Shown here: one piece after another, positions 1 through 6,136 of the stretch
Numbering within the stretch: position 1 is the stretch's first letter
Layout of the letters: every line of letters begins with the position of its first letter
Assembly (NCBI GenBank): GCA_934096785.1
Contig: CAKONA010000039.1
Span: 1-8,717 of the forward strand
DNA: 8,717 nucleotides
Reading direction: 5' to 3'
DNA from: an uncultured Bacilli bacterium
GTDB taxonomy: Bacteria > Bacillota_I > Bacilli_A > RF39 > UBA660
Program-made: the position numbers and the translations under genes
The notes under the pieces: generated by a model
The model's input: the letters and a program-made list of their open reading frames with translations, nothing else
Told to the model about the DNA's origin: nothing
The model's database searches: none

Positions 1-1
1 T

Positions 2-484
2 TATTACCTTTTTTACATAATTGATGCATATGTAATACTAGGGCCTATAAAAAGATATAAAGATAGACAAAATGAAAAACAAAAAGAATTCTGGAAAAGA
101 ACTGGATTAGATAAAAAGACATTCTTTAATAATTTTAACTATGAAATAAGAAAATATTATTACAATAAAGAGAATGTTATTGACTATGATATAATCGACT
201 ACGATGAATTCAAAGACTACAAGAAAGATAATAAAAGTTATGTAGATGTTACAGCATACTTAAGAGTAATAACTATCGAAGGTGGAAAACTAAAAAGCAA
301 ATACTTAACAGAAACATTCACAATGAAGAAAAATGATAAAGGAACTCTAGAACTAAAAGATGGAATCAACTATATAAAGTGCCATCATTGTGGAGCATCT
401 ATAGATGCAACTAAAGGTAGATGTGAATTCTGCAATAGTGAAATCAATTATTTACAAGAATGGATATTAGAAAGTAATAAATAA
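2..484 (+). CDS. Tim44-like domain protein with C-terminal zinc ribbon (3' part only)
   Basis: Reading frame open from the left edge to a TAA stop; 160 residues are visible and the start lies outside the window. The visible part opens with a hydrophobic, aromatic stretch (about residues 1-16) followed by a basic segment, as at the end of a membrane span. It continues as a mixed alpha/beta region with the YVDVTAYLRV and LTETFTM strands typical of bacterial Tim44-like domains. It ends in a four-cysteine zinc ribbon, CX2C-X10-CX2C, at visible residues 127, 130, 141 and 144 (CHHCGASID ... CEFC), then a short LQEWIL tail. In Firmicutes this combination is known as an uncharacterised membrane-anchored Tim44-like protein. 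The real substrate is unknown and import into organelles does not apply. The stop codon overlaps the first palindrome downstream. The family call rests on motif pattern and tail layout. Confidence 0.7.
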   Translation, partial: YYLFYIIDAYVILGPIKRYKDRQNEKQKEFWKRTGLDKKTFFNNFNYEIRKYYYNKENVIDYDIIDYDEFKDYKKDNKSYVDVTAYLRVITIEGGKLKSKYLTETFTMKKNDKGTLELKDGINYIKCHHCGASIDATKGRCEFCNSEINYLQEWILESNK

Positions 485-508
485 TTATTTTGTTCAAACA
501 AAATAATT
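483..508. repeat. Palindrome 1 of a tandem pair upstream of the ATPase
   Basis: Perfect inverted repeat: AATTATTTTG (483-492), a six-base spacer TTCAAA, then CAAAATAATT (499-508). The 22-base core at 485-506 matches the core of palindrome 2 (524-545) at all but two positions, and the two copies start 39 bp apart. The left arm overlaps the stop codon of the upstream gene. No T-run follows, so it does not look like an intrinsic terminator. A protein-binding operator or a cruciform/repeat element fits better; that is inference. Confidence 0.75.
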
Positions 509-519
509 CACCAAAATAG

Positions 520-549
520 AAAGTTATTTCGTTTAAACAAAATAACTTT
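520..549. repeat. Palindrome 2 of a tandem pair, abutting the -35 box
   Basis: Inverted repeat with arms AAAGTTATTT (520-529) and AAATAACTTT (540-549). Inside them are one C-A mismatch, a G-C pair and a central TTTAAA. Its 22-base core (524-545) differs from palindrome 1 only by T/C exchanges at two positions. The right arm runs into the -35 hexamer of the ATPase promoter (547-552). A repressor or activator bound here would therefore touch RNA polymerase. No T-tract follows, so termination is unlikely. Confidence 0.75.
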
Positions 550-575
550 ACAAAATACAATTTTTAATATATAAT
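547..575 (+). promoter_or_regulatory. Sigma-A type promoter of the AAA ATPase gene
   Basis: The -35 is TTTACA (547-552), with a spacer of exactly 17 bp and a -10 of TATAAT (570-575). Transcription should start near 582, giving a leader of only about 12 bases that begins at the ribosome binding site AGGTGAT (584-590), three bases before the ATG. The -35 overlaps the right arm of palindrome 2 by three bases. Confidence 0.75.
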
Positions 576-593
576 GTTAGTAGAGGTGATTTT

Positions 594-1793
594 ATGCTTA
601 TTAGAGAAAATTATTTATCAAAAATAAGAGGATTCTATAATTCTAATTTAGTTAAAATTCTGGTTGGAATTAGAAGATGTGGAAAATCAGTTATACTAGA
701 ACAAATTGTTAATGAAATTAAAGATACAGGTGTTAATGATAATCATATTATAAATATTAATTTTGAATTTATTGAATATGAGGATTTAAAAGATTATAAA
801 AAATTAAATTCATATATTAAAGAAAAAATTAAGGATAATAAAATGTATTATGTATTTTTAGATGAAATTCAAAATGTTGATAGATTTGAAGATGTTATTA
901 ATTCACTTAGAGCTTCATTAAAAAATATAAGCTTTTTTATAACAGGTTCAAACAGTAAAATGCTTTCGGATGAATTATCAACAGTTTTATCTGGAAGATA
1001 CGTCTTATTTAATATTAATCCTTTGTCTTATAAAGAATATATTGATTTAACAAAAAAAGATGCATTCGAAATGGAAAACTTTTGGGATTATGCTAAATGG
1101 GGTGGACTTCCTAATAGATGTGAATTTAATAATGAAATAGATATTAAGAATTATTTACATAGTGTTTTCGATTCAATTATCTTAAGAGATATTGTAAAGA
1201 GATTAAATTTACAAGATACAGTTTTATTTGATATGATTTTACAATACTTAATTGATACAACTGGAAGAGAGTTTTCATCAGATAATATATTAAAGTACTT
1301 AGAAAAAGAATACAAAAAAATATCTACAGAAACACTATATACATATGTTGATGCATTATGTAAAGCATTAATTATTAAAAGAGTTTATCGATACGATGTA
1401 CATGGTAAAGGTATTTTAAAAACATTAAATAAATATTATGTAACTGATTTAGGAATTGCTCAAATAAAACATAATAGTAGTAATTTTAAAAATTACATTC
1501 TATTAGAAAATATTGTTTATAATGAATTAGTTGCAAGAAATTACGATGTATACGTAGGAAAAACAAAAAAAGGTGAAATCGATTTTGTTGCTAACAAAGA
1601 TGGAAACACTAAATATATTCAAGTAACTTATGAATTAAACACTGATGAAGTTATAGAAAGAGAATTCGGAGCATTTAGTGAAATAAAAGACCATTATCCA
1701 AAATATGTAATATCTTTAGATAAAGAAGACTTTTCAAGAGATGGAATTACTCATATAAACTTAATAAACTGGTTAATAAATGATGAGTTTTAA
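594..1793 (+). CDS. COG1373-type AAA ATPase (AAA_14 + DUF4143)
   Basis: A 399-residue P-loop ATPase of normal length for this family, which is very common in bacteria and archaea but has no settled function. Residues 25-32 are the Walker A loop GIRRCGKS. Residues 87-94 (VFLDEIQN) are Walker B. FITGSNSKML (115-124) carries the sensor-1 region, and LSGRY (132-136) is the usual arginine-bearing motif. The DUF4143 half follows from about residue 190: a winged-helix-like region, then a segment with GEID (327-330) and YIQVTY (341-346). These align in position with the restriction-endonuclease-like EID...IEVK core of many relatives, but Q343 and T345 replace the usual E and K, so nuclease activity is doubtful. 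The start is fixed by AGGTGAT at 584-590. The gene probably drives the 36-codon remnant behind it. The paired palindromes in front are the likely control site. A role in defence or toxin-antitoxin-like behaviour has been suggested for relatives but is not shown here. Confidence 0.88.
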   Translation: MLIRENYLSKIRGFYNSNLVKILVGIRRCGKSVILEQIVNEIKDTGVNDNHIININFEFIEYEDLKDYKKLNSYIKEKIKDNKMYYVFLDEIQNVDRFEDVINSLRASLKNISFFITGSNSKMLSDELSTVLSGRYVLFNINPLSYKEYIDLTKKDAFEMENFWDYAKWGGLPNRCEFNNEIDIKNYLHSVFDSIILRDIVKRLNLQDTVLFDMILQYLIDTTGREFSSDNILKYLEKEYKKISTETLYTYVDALCKALIIKRVYRYDVHGKGILKTLNKYYVTDLGIAQIKHNSSNFKNYILLENIVYNELVARNYDVYVGKTKKGEIDFVANKDGNTKYIQVTYELNTDEVIEREFGAFSEIKDHYPKYVISLDKEDFSRDGITHINLINWLINDEF

Positions 1794-1813
1794 TATAAAA
1801 AGAGTGGAATAAT

Positions 1814-1924
1814 ATGAAATGTGATATTTGTGAACTCAGAGAATCATGCGTAAAAGATTATGAACATAACTTTACTATTGGAGGAAAAGAGATTGACATT
1901 TTGAAGAATTACAAATTTAATTAA
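1814..1924 (+). pseudogene. Truncated YgiT/MqsA-like zinc-finger antitoxin remnant (36 codons)
   Basis: Short ORF starting with ATG twenty bases after the ATPase stop, with a weak GAGTGGA ribosome binding site, and ending in TAA. The peptide begins MKCDICELRESC, followed by DYEHNFTIGGKEIDIL. This matches the N-terminal zinc knuckle and the following beta-hairpin of YgiT/MqsA-type antitoxins, which continue with a second CXXC pair and often a helix-turn-helix. Here the frame stops exactly where the second cysteine pair should follow, and the other frames downstream show no continuation. It is therefore best read as a deletion remnant. A genuine small single-knuckle protein co-transcribed with the ATPase cannot be excluded. 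The family call rests on a short match. Confidence 0.45.
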
Positions 1925-1957
1925 ACTGACCCAAAATTAAATTCAGTTAACAAAATG

Positions 1958-1987
1958 AAACATGTATTAGCAAAATATATGTTTTTT
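1958..1987 (+). terminator. Weak intrinsic terminator after the ATPase unit
   Basis: AAACATGTA (1958-1966) pairs with TATATGTTT (1976-1984) as nine base pairs including one G-T wobble, around a nine-base loop, and runs into six Ts (1982-1987). The stem is almost all A-T and therefore weak. The same bases form the spacer and -35 area of the next promoter, so the structure may be coincidental. Confidence 0.3.
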
Positions 1988-2007
1988 CATACAATAAATT
2001 AGGTGAT
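1988..2007 (+). promoter_or_regulatory. Sporulation-like promoter -10 and ribosome binding site of the amidase gene
   Basis: CATACAAT at 1988-1995 equals the -10 consensus of the mother-cell factor sigma-E of Bacillus (CATACAnT) and also fits the sigma-K form CATAnnnTA. No good sigma-E -35 (ATATT type) is seen at the right distance. A vegetative reading is possible: TTAGCA (1967-1972), 17 bp, TACAAT (1990-1995). AGGTGAT (2001-2007) is the ribosome binding site. The predicted transcript would start at about 2001-2003, so the leader is roughly ten bases. Almost the same block precedes the CwlJ gene on the other strand. Confidence 0.5.
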
Positions 2008-2010
2008 TAT

Positions 2011-3222
2011 ATGGCTTTAAAAGGAATTGTTATAGATCCAGGACATGGTGGAACTGACCCTGGAGCAGTCTCTAATGGACTTAAAGAAAAAGACTTTACA
2101 CTTCAAATAAGTAAATATATGTATGATAGACTTAAAGAATTAGGCGTACCTGTTAGATTAACAAGAGATAGTGATGTAACTTTAACCCCAAAAGAAAGAG
2201 TAAACAAGGTACAAAGTTTCTTTGGTGATGGAAAAGATGTAGTAGTTGTATCAAACCATTTAAATGCTGGAGGCGGTGATGGGGCAGAGGTTATATATGC
2301 TCTTAGAAACAATAGTACTCTTTCAAAGAAGATTCTGAGTGAACTTGAAAAAGAAGGACAAAACACAAGAAAATATTATCAACAACGCCTTCCTAGTAAT
2401 CCAATAAAAGACTATTACCTTATGCAGAGAAATACTCCAAATAATGAAACAATAACCGTAGAATATGGATTTATCGATAGCCCAAAAGATGATGTAGAAC
2501 AAATACAAAAGAATTATAAAAACTATGTTGAAGCAGTAATAAGAGCACTTGCAGATTATAAAGGATTCAAATACACTCCACCACTAGGCAGTGACTATTA
2601 CACAGTTAAAAAAGGAGATTCACTTTGGAGTATCGCAAACAAGTATGGCATTACCATCAAAGATTTAAAAGAAATAAACAAATTAACATCAAATACTCTT
2701 CAAGTAGGACAAACATTAAAACTAACAAAAAACGAAGAAATGATACCAGAAGACTATCTAATCTACAAAGTTAAAAAAGGAGACTCTTTATGGGATATCG
2801 CAAAAGAGTACAATACAACTGTTTCAACTCTAAAGAAAATTAATAATCTTTCAAGTGATAAACTAACTATAAACCAACAACTGTTTATACCTAAAAATAC
2901 TACTTCAAATGAGTCAAGTACTGGAGAAATAAATTATGTAGTACAAAAAGGAGATAACTTGTGGACAATCGCAAATAAGTATGACACAACAATAAATGAT
3001 ATTAAATCATTAAATAATTTAAAAACAAACACACTTCAAATAGGGCAAGTTCTTAAAATACCAGGCTCAACAAACTACAACACATACATTGTCAAAAAAG
3101 GCGATTCACTATGGAAAATCGCAGATAAATATGGCACATCAGTAAACAAACTTATGACTATTAACAATCTAGATAAGACAACACTTCAAATAGGTCAAAG
3201 TCTATTGATACCAACAAATTAA
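2011..3222 (+). CDS. N-acetylmuramoyl-L-alanine amidase (Amidase_3) with four LysM repeats
   Basis: A 403-residue peptidoglycan hydrolase that cleaves the bond between N-acetylmuramic acid and L-alanine. Residues 3-183 form the zinc amidase domain. H12 (DPGHGG), E26 (GLKEKD) and H83 (SNHLNAG) are the expected zinc ligands, and E151 (VEYGFID) is the catalytic glutamate, so the site is complete. Four LysM wall-binding repeats follow at about residues 197-239, 252-295, 309-351 and 359-402, with short linkers. There is no signal peptide and no membrane span. This is the layout of CwlC-type sporulation autolysins, which act after mother-cell lysis, and of phage endolysins. No phage genes are nearby, and the CwlJ gene 2.5 kb away favours the sporulation reading. 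The start is set by AGGTGAT at 2001-2007. It ends at a shared terminator. Enzyme family is certain; biological role is inferred. Confidence 0.92.
   Translation: MALKGIVIDPGHGGTDPGAVSNGLKEKDFTLQISKYMYDRLKELGVPVRLTRDSDVTLTPKERVNKVQSFFGDGKDVVVVSNHLNAGGGDGAEVIYALRNNSTLSKKILSELEKEGQNTRKYYQQRLPSNPIKDYYLMQRNTPNNETITVEYGFIDSPKDDVEQIQKNYKNYVEAVIRALADYKGFKYTPPLGSDYYTVKKGDSLWSIANKYGITIKDLKEINKLTSNTLQVGQTLKLTKNEEMIPEDYLIYKVKKGDSLWDIAKEYNTTVSTLKKINNLSSDKLTINQQLFIPKNTTSNESSTGEINYVVQKGDNLWTIANKYDTTINDIKSLNNLKTNTLQIGQVLKIPGSTNYNTYIVKKGDSLWKIADKYGTSVNKLMTINNLDKTTLQIGQSLLIPTN
2599..3216 (+). repeat. Four tandem LysM-coding repeats inside the amidase gene
   Basis: Units begin near 2599, 2764, 2935 and 3085. 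Each codes for a Y-x-V-x-K-G-D-x-L-W-x-I-A signature, then a helix and an N-N/K-L ... L-x-x-x-Q-x-L turn. Homology is also visible in the DNA: each unit carries AAAAAAGG(A/C)GA followed by TGG and ATCGCA. This suggests internal duplication, although the copies have diverged and the linkers differ in length. Confidence 0.85.
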
Positions 3223-3230
3223 AATACATT

Positions 3231-3264
3231 AAAAAACATTAACAATTCAAAGTTAATGTTTTTT
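3231..3264. terminator. Bidirectional intrinsic terminator between convergent genes
   Basis: AAAAAACATTAAC (3231-3243) and GTTAATGTTTTTT (3252-3264) are perfect 13-base complements around an eight-base loop. A T-tract is present in either direction, so it can end both the amidase transcript and the minus-strand three-gene operon. The right arm contains the last codons and the TAA stop of the 160-residue protein, leaving no separate 3' region for that operon. Confidence 0.88.
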
Positions 3265-3735
3265 ATCATTATTTACTTCTTTATCATTTATATTTTCTTC
3301 TAAGTACGCATCTTCAATAATATGATTTATTTCTTCATTATCAGATTTCAAATATTTAGTAAGTTCATGCAATAACTCATTATTAACATTCATAATGACA
3401 CGACCAAGCTCAATTTGATTTTCTTCATGTACTAATTTAACACTAGCAATTTGAAAACATAAAGATACTTCATCAGTATACATCTTAAATAACTCATAGA
3501 ATAATTCATCATCACGTCTTGCATCATCCTTAACTTCATCAATTTTCTTAATCAAAGCATCATAAGCATTATGAAGTCTATCTTGAATAGTCAAAGATAA
3601 ATGGTCTAAAAATCTATAATACCTTTCTCCCTCAAGAGTAACTTCCAAACTATTTAGTCTCAGTACAATATCATTATCTTGTTTTTCATCAGAAATTGTA
3701 TCTAACAAATTAACTAAATCATAGTAAGATATCAT
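3253..3735 (-). CDS. Hypothetical helical acidic protein, third gene of the unknown operon
   Basis: 160 residues, not recognised as any named family. There is no signal peptide, membrane span, metal-binding cysteine cluster or catalytic motif. The composition is acidic and helix-rich, with long amphipathic stretches (for example LHNAYDALIKKIDEVKDDA and LGRVIMNVNNELLHELTKYL). The tail, rich in Asp, Asn and Lys, looks disordered. It starts with MISYYDLVNLL. The ATG overlaps the TGA stop of the upstream 61-codon gene as ATGA. Its ribosome binding site GGAGGT lies inside that gene and supplies its last Gly-Gly codons. Translation is therefore coupled, and the two products should be made in fixed proportion. 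It is probably a cytosolic partner of the 550-residue membrane protein, which is inference from gene order. Confidence 0.8.
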   Translation of the reverse strand: MISYYDLVNLLDTISDEKQDNDIVLRLNSLEVTLEGERYYRFLDHLSLTIQDRLHNAYDALIKKIDEVKDDARRDDELFYELFKMYTDEVSLCFQIASVKLVHEENQIELGRVIMNVNNELLHELTKYLKSDNEEINHIIEDAYLEENINDKEVNNDKKH

Positions 3736-3917
3736 AAACTACCTCCATTATTTACATCATTCTCATTAATAGGTGGTTCTAAACTCCATTGAGGTAATTC
3801 GATTAATTCATCATTTTTAACTGAAACATTATTCTTACCATTATCTTTGTTATTCTTTTCATTATGATTTTTTTCATTACCATTATTAGTCTTTATATCT
3901 TTTTTAACTTCTTCCAT
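3732..3917 (-). CDS. Small Asn/Lys-rich peptide with a LPQWSLEPP motif, second gene of the unknown operon
   Basis: 61 residues, unrecognised family. The first 36 residues or so are low-complexity Lys, Asn, Glu and Asp and are surely disordered. They are followed by a compact hydrophobic motif, ELIELPQWSLEPPINE, that looks like a short binding segment, and a Gly-Gly-Ser-Leu end. The gene is well supported despite its composition: GGAGGG stands just before the ATG, 13 bases separate it from the 550-codon gene, and its TGA stop overlaps the next start as ATGA. The final Gly codons double as the ribosome binding site of the next gene, which explains that C terminus. A role as an adaptor joining the two neighbours is plausible but not shown. 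Confidence 0.75.
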   Translation of the reverse strand: MEEVKKDIKTNNGNEKNHNEKNNKDNGKNNVSVKNDELIELPQWSLEPPINENDVNNGGSL

Positions 3918-3930
3918 TTGTCCCTCCTAA

Positions 3931-5583
3931 TTACATATAATCATTCTTATCAAAAGAACTAACAAAATTAATAAATTCATCTCTATTCTTAGCATTCTTC
4001 TTACATATAAACTTCATATCAACAATTTCTGCTAAAACATTATTAAGTTCAAACATATATTTTTCAACAGTCTCATTATAAGATTTAACAATATTAACTC
4101 TATTCTTAGATACACTAATTAAGAAGAACATAAGCATAAAACTTCCGACAAGAACAACAGATAGTCCAACATAGAATTTAATAAAAGCAAGAATAATTCC
4201 AATTACGATAAATATTCCACAGTAAATAGTCTTAGGAGAATAATACTTTTGTGTGTCTGCTTCATTTGAAAATGGTTTCTTTATATATTCAGCAATTGAC
4301 TCTTGAAGTTCCTTTTCATTGCTTCCATCTTTAGTTTTTCCATGCCATTCATTAATCTTAATCTCAAATTCATCATCAGTAATATCATCATCCCCAAATA
4401 CCTCTTTATATCCATTAATAATATCACTTTTACAAAGAGCAACCGCAAGTTTTTTATTTTTTAAAGATACATCACTTCTATTAATAATAACATTACTAAG
4501 TTCATCATAGAAATTCTTTTCTACATTAACAAAATTATCATACTTTTCATATTTCAAATTAGCTTCTTCAAGGTTACCATTACATTCAATAATCATCTTA
4601 TTCTTTAAGATACCTCTTCTAAGTTCTAACTCTCTATCTTTATAATCATAAAGTAAATCATTAAACATTTTATCAACACTAGTTTTAACATCAATTTTAT
4701 TTAAAGAACCTAAAAAGTCAGCATAAACATTATTATATGAGTAACATAATTCTAACTTTCTAATTATTCTAGGATAATCTTTAAGATACTTTCGTGAGAA
4801 AGGATACTCATTTTCATCAATTTTTTGAACATGAGAATTAAAATAATCTTTCCAGAAATTTCTATTGCTATCACTTCTAGATTCATGTACCCACTTATCA
4901 AAATACCTATGACTTACATCCTTAAACTCATTATAATTATAACTACTAAGCATATCAATTACGCCAAATACATCACTATTCATATCTTTAGCATTTTGAC
5001 TATCAAAGTACTTCTTCATCCACTTAATAGCTACACTTTTTCTATTTAACTTAATATAAACCATACTAAATAGTAAAGAAGTTCTCTCTTCATTAAGTTC
5101 TAAAGCCTTATTTAATTCTTTTCTAGCAAGTTTCTTTTCATTTTTTGCCCAAGCACATATAGCAATTAAAGCATGAGCTAGATAATAATCAGAATTAAAT
5201 AACTTAGATTGTTCACTTTGACTTAGAAGTTTATTCTTATTTATATAGCCTCTTTCAAGTTCATTAACAACTTCATTAATTTTATTACGAATTAAATCAT
5301 GCTCAGCATACCTTAGATTAAGTTCATTATTATATTTTTCATTTTCATTCTTAGCTCTTTCAACATAATTGTTACTTCTAACTTCGCTCATGAAATCTTT
5401 AACTTGTTTTTCAAGTGAATCAATATTAGATTTAACTTTATCAAATTGTTCACTGAATCCTAAGACTTGATCATTTATATCATCAACACTCCCAGCGATA
5501 ACTTTCATGTTTTCAGTAAGTGTATTTATTTCATTTTCAAGTGCACTAATATCTTTCTTTTGTATAGAATTTAAACCTGCCAT
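3931..5583 (-). CDS. Coiled-coil/TPR-like protein with a C-terminal membrane hairpin, first gene of the unknown operon
   Basis: 550 residues, no named family recognised. Residues about 9-70 are a regular heptad coiled coil (ISALENEINTLTENMKVI and onward), extended by a second charged helical stretch to about 115. Residues about 130-195 look like TPR-type helical pairs (YLAHALIAICAWAKNEKKLA, then LNKALELNEERTSLLFSMVY). A long helical region follows. Two hydrophobic segments at about 452-468 and 471-491 form a membrane hairpin, with both ends predicted in the cytoplasm, and a 59-residue charged tail ends the protein. This layout suggests a membrane-tethered scaffold, not an enzyme. The start has a clear GAGGTGGA site. 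I have an uncertain recollection of similar unnamed proteins in Clostridia near zinc-ribbon or stress genes; a profile search would settle this. It leads a three-gene operon. Confidence 0.82.
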   Translation of the reverse strand: MAGLNSIQKKDISALENEINTLTENMKVIAGSVDDINDQVLGFSEQFDKVKSNIDSLEKQVKDFMSEVRSNNYVERAKNENEKYNNELNLRYAEHDLIRNKINEVVNELERGYINKNKLLSQSEQSKLFNSDYYLAHALIAICAWAKNEKKLARKELNKALELNEERTSLLFSMVYIKLNRKSVAIKWMKKYFDSQNAKDMNSDVFGVIDMLSSYNYNEFKDVSHRYFDKWVHESRSDSNRNFWKDYFNSHVQKIDENEYPFSRKYLKDYPRIIRKLELCYSYNNVYADFLGSLNKIDVKTSVDKMFNDLLYDYKDRELELRRGILKNKMIIECNGNLEEANLKYEKYDNFVNVEKNFYDELSNVIINRSDVSLKNKKLAVALCKSDIINGYKEVFGDDDITDDEFEIKINEWHGKTKDGSNEKELQESIAEYIKKPFSNEADTQKYYSPKTIYCGIFIVIGIILAFIKFYVGLSVVLVGSFMLMFFLISVSKNRVNIVKSYNETVEKYMFELNNVLAEIVDMKFICKKNAKNRDEFINFVSSFDKNDYM

Positions 5584-5607
5584 TGTTCCACCTCTTATTC
5601 TATAAAG

Positions 5608-5616
5608 ATTATATCA
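5608..5616 (-). promoter_or_regulatory. Extended -10 promoter of the three-gene operon
   Basis: On the minus strand TATAAT (complement of 5608-5613) is preceded by TGA, giving the TGnTATAAT extended -10 form. No convincing -35 is found 17-18 bp upstream, as expected for extended -10 promoters. The start would be near 5601, leaving an 18-base leader with the GAGGTGGA ribosome binding site. Confidence 0.6.
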
Positions 5617-5668
5617 TAAAAGAGTTATAAAGTGATAGGTATTTTAGTGTAAACTAAGTAAAGTAAAT

Positions 5669-6097
5669 CTAATACAGTTCATTACATACGCCAGGGTTAG
5701 GAGCATAAAAACAATGTCCTTTATATCTACCTGTATTTCTTTGATTAAACCAAGTACTTTTACAGTCTTCATTCTTTTTAGGTCCATAAAACCATAATGC
5801 GTTAGTAGCAGGGTAGTAGTATTCTCCTTTTAAAACTCTTTTAGCAAGTTCTTTTTCTTTAGTAGTAGCACTTCCACTATTAAATAAACTACTATTGGTT
5901 CCAACAAATCCACCAGGTTTTTGATATACTACATCAGTAATACTTCTTATATTTTTAAAGTCTAAACAATTAGCAATAGCTCTATTAACAATAACATTTC
6001 CAACCATCAGCATCGCAAGGTCACCTTCAGACAAAGCCTCAGCTCTCATAAGTCTAGCACACAAATCTAATTCCTTTGTAGAATATTTTATAAGCAT
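5669..6097 (-). CDS. cwlJ: CwlJ-type spore cortex hydrolase (Hydrolase_2 family)
   Basis: 142 residues, the same length as Bacillus subtilis CwlJ, and like it without signal peptide. CwlJ sits in the spore coat and breaks down cortex peptidoglycan on germination. The match runs along the whole protein: DLCARLMRAEA, VGNVIVNR, ANCLDFKNIR, then NALWFYGP, STWFNQ, GHCFYAP and a Cys near the end. E20 in RAEA is the expected catalytic glutamate. A longer frame begins at an ATG at 6124. The ATG at 6095-6097 is preferred because AGGTGAT stands three bases before it and because it gives the family length; the nine extra residues would read through that site. GerQ, the usual coat partner of CwlJ in Bacillus, is not encoded nearby. 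The gene is divergent from the tRNA gene. Confidence 0.88.
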   Translation of the reverse strand: MLIKYSTKELDLCARLMRAEALSEGDLAMLMVGNVIVNRAIANCLDFKNIRSITDVVYQKPGGFVGTNSSLFNSGSATTKEKELAKRVLKGEYYYPATNALWFYGPKKNEDCKSTWFNQRNTGRYKGHCFYAPNPGVCNELY

Positions 6098-6100
6098 ATA

Positions 6101-6120
6101 ATCACCTAATATATTGTATT
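6101..6120 (-). promoter_or_regulatory. Sporulation-like -10 and ribosome binding site of the cwlJ gene
   Basis: On the minus strand AATACAAT (complement of 6113-6120) is one base from the sigma-E -10 consensus CATACAAT, and AGGTGAT (complement of 6101-6107) precedes the ATG by three bases. No good vegetative -35 is seen at 17 bp, where the hexamer is ATCAAC. From the -10 to the start codon the block matches that of the LysM amidase gene except for two bases. Confidence 0.5.
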
Positions 6121-6136
6121 GCATAAAAGAAAAATG

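Noticed and set aside
483..508. Palindrome 1 as terminator of the Tim44-like gene
   Set aside because: No T-tract follows the stem, and a near-identical copy without a gene end lies 39 bp on; an operator or repeat explains both.
1921..1950. AACTGA ... TCAGTT inverted repeat after the 36-codon ORF
   Set aside because: Only six base pairs with a 13-base loop and no T-run; within chance in such AT-rich sequence.
2103..2508. Two minus-strand ORFs within the amidase gene
   Set aside because: They lie wholly inside a gene with complete active-site motifs and have no family resemblance.
3732..3735. Frameshift fusion of the 61- and 160-residue proteins
   Set aside because: The second gene has its own GGAGGT ribosome binding site and ATG; an ordinary ATGA coupling explains the overlap and no slippery sequence is seen.
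4319..5049. Two plus-strand ORFs of 63 and 74 codons
   Set aside because: Antisense shadows of the 550-codon gene; low-complexity hydrophobic translation produced by reversed Lys/Asn/Asp codons.
6098..6124. Upstream ATG (6124) adding nine residues to the CwlJ homologue
   Set aside because: The extension reads through AGGTGAT, which is the obvious ribosome binding site for the ATG at 6097, and the shorter form has the family length of 142.
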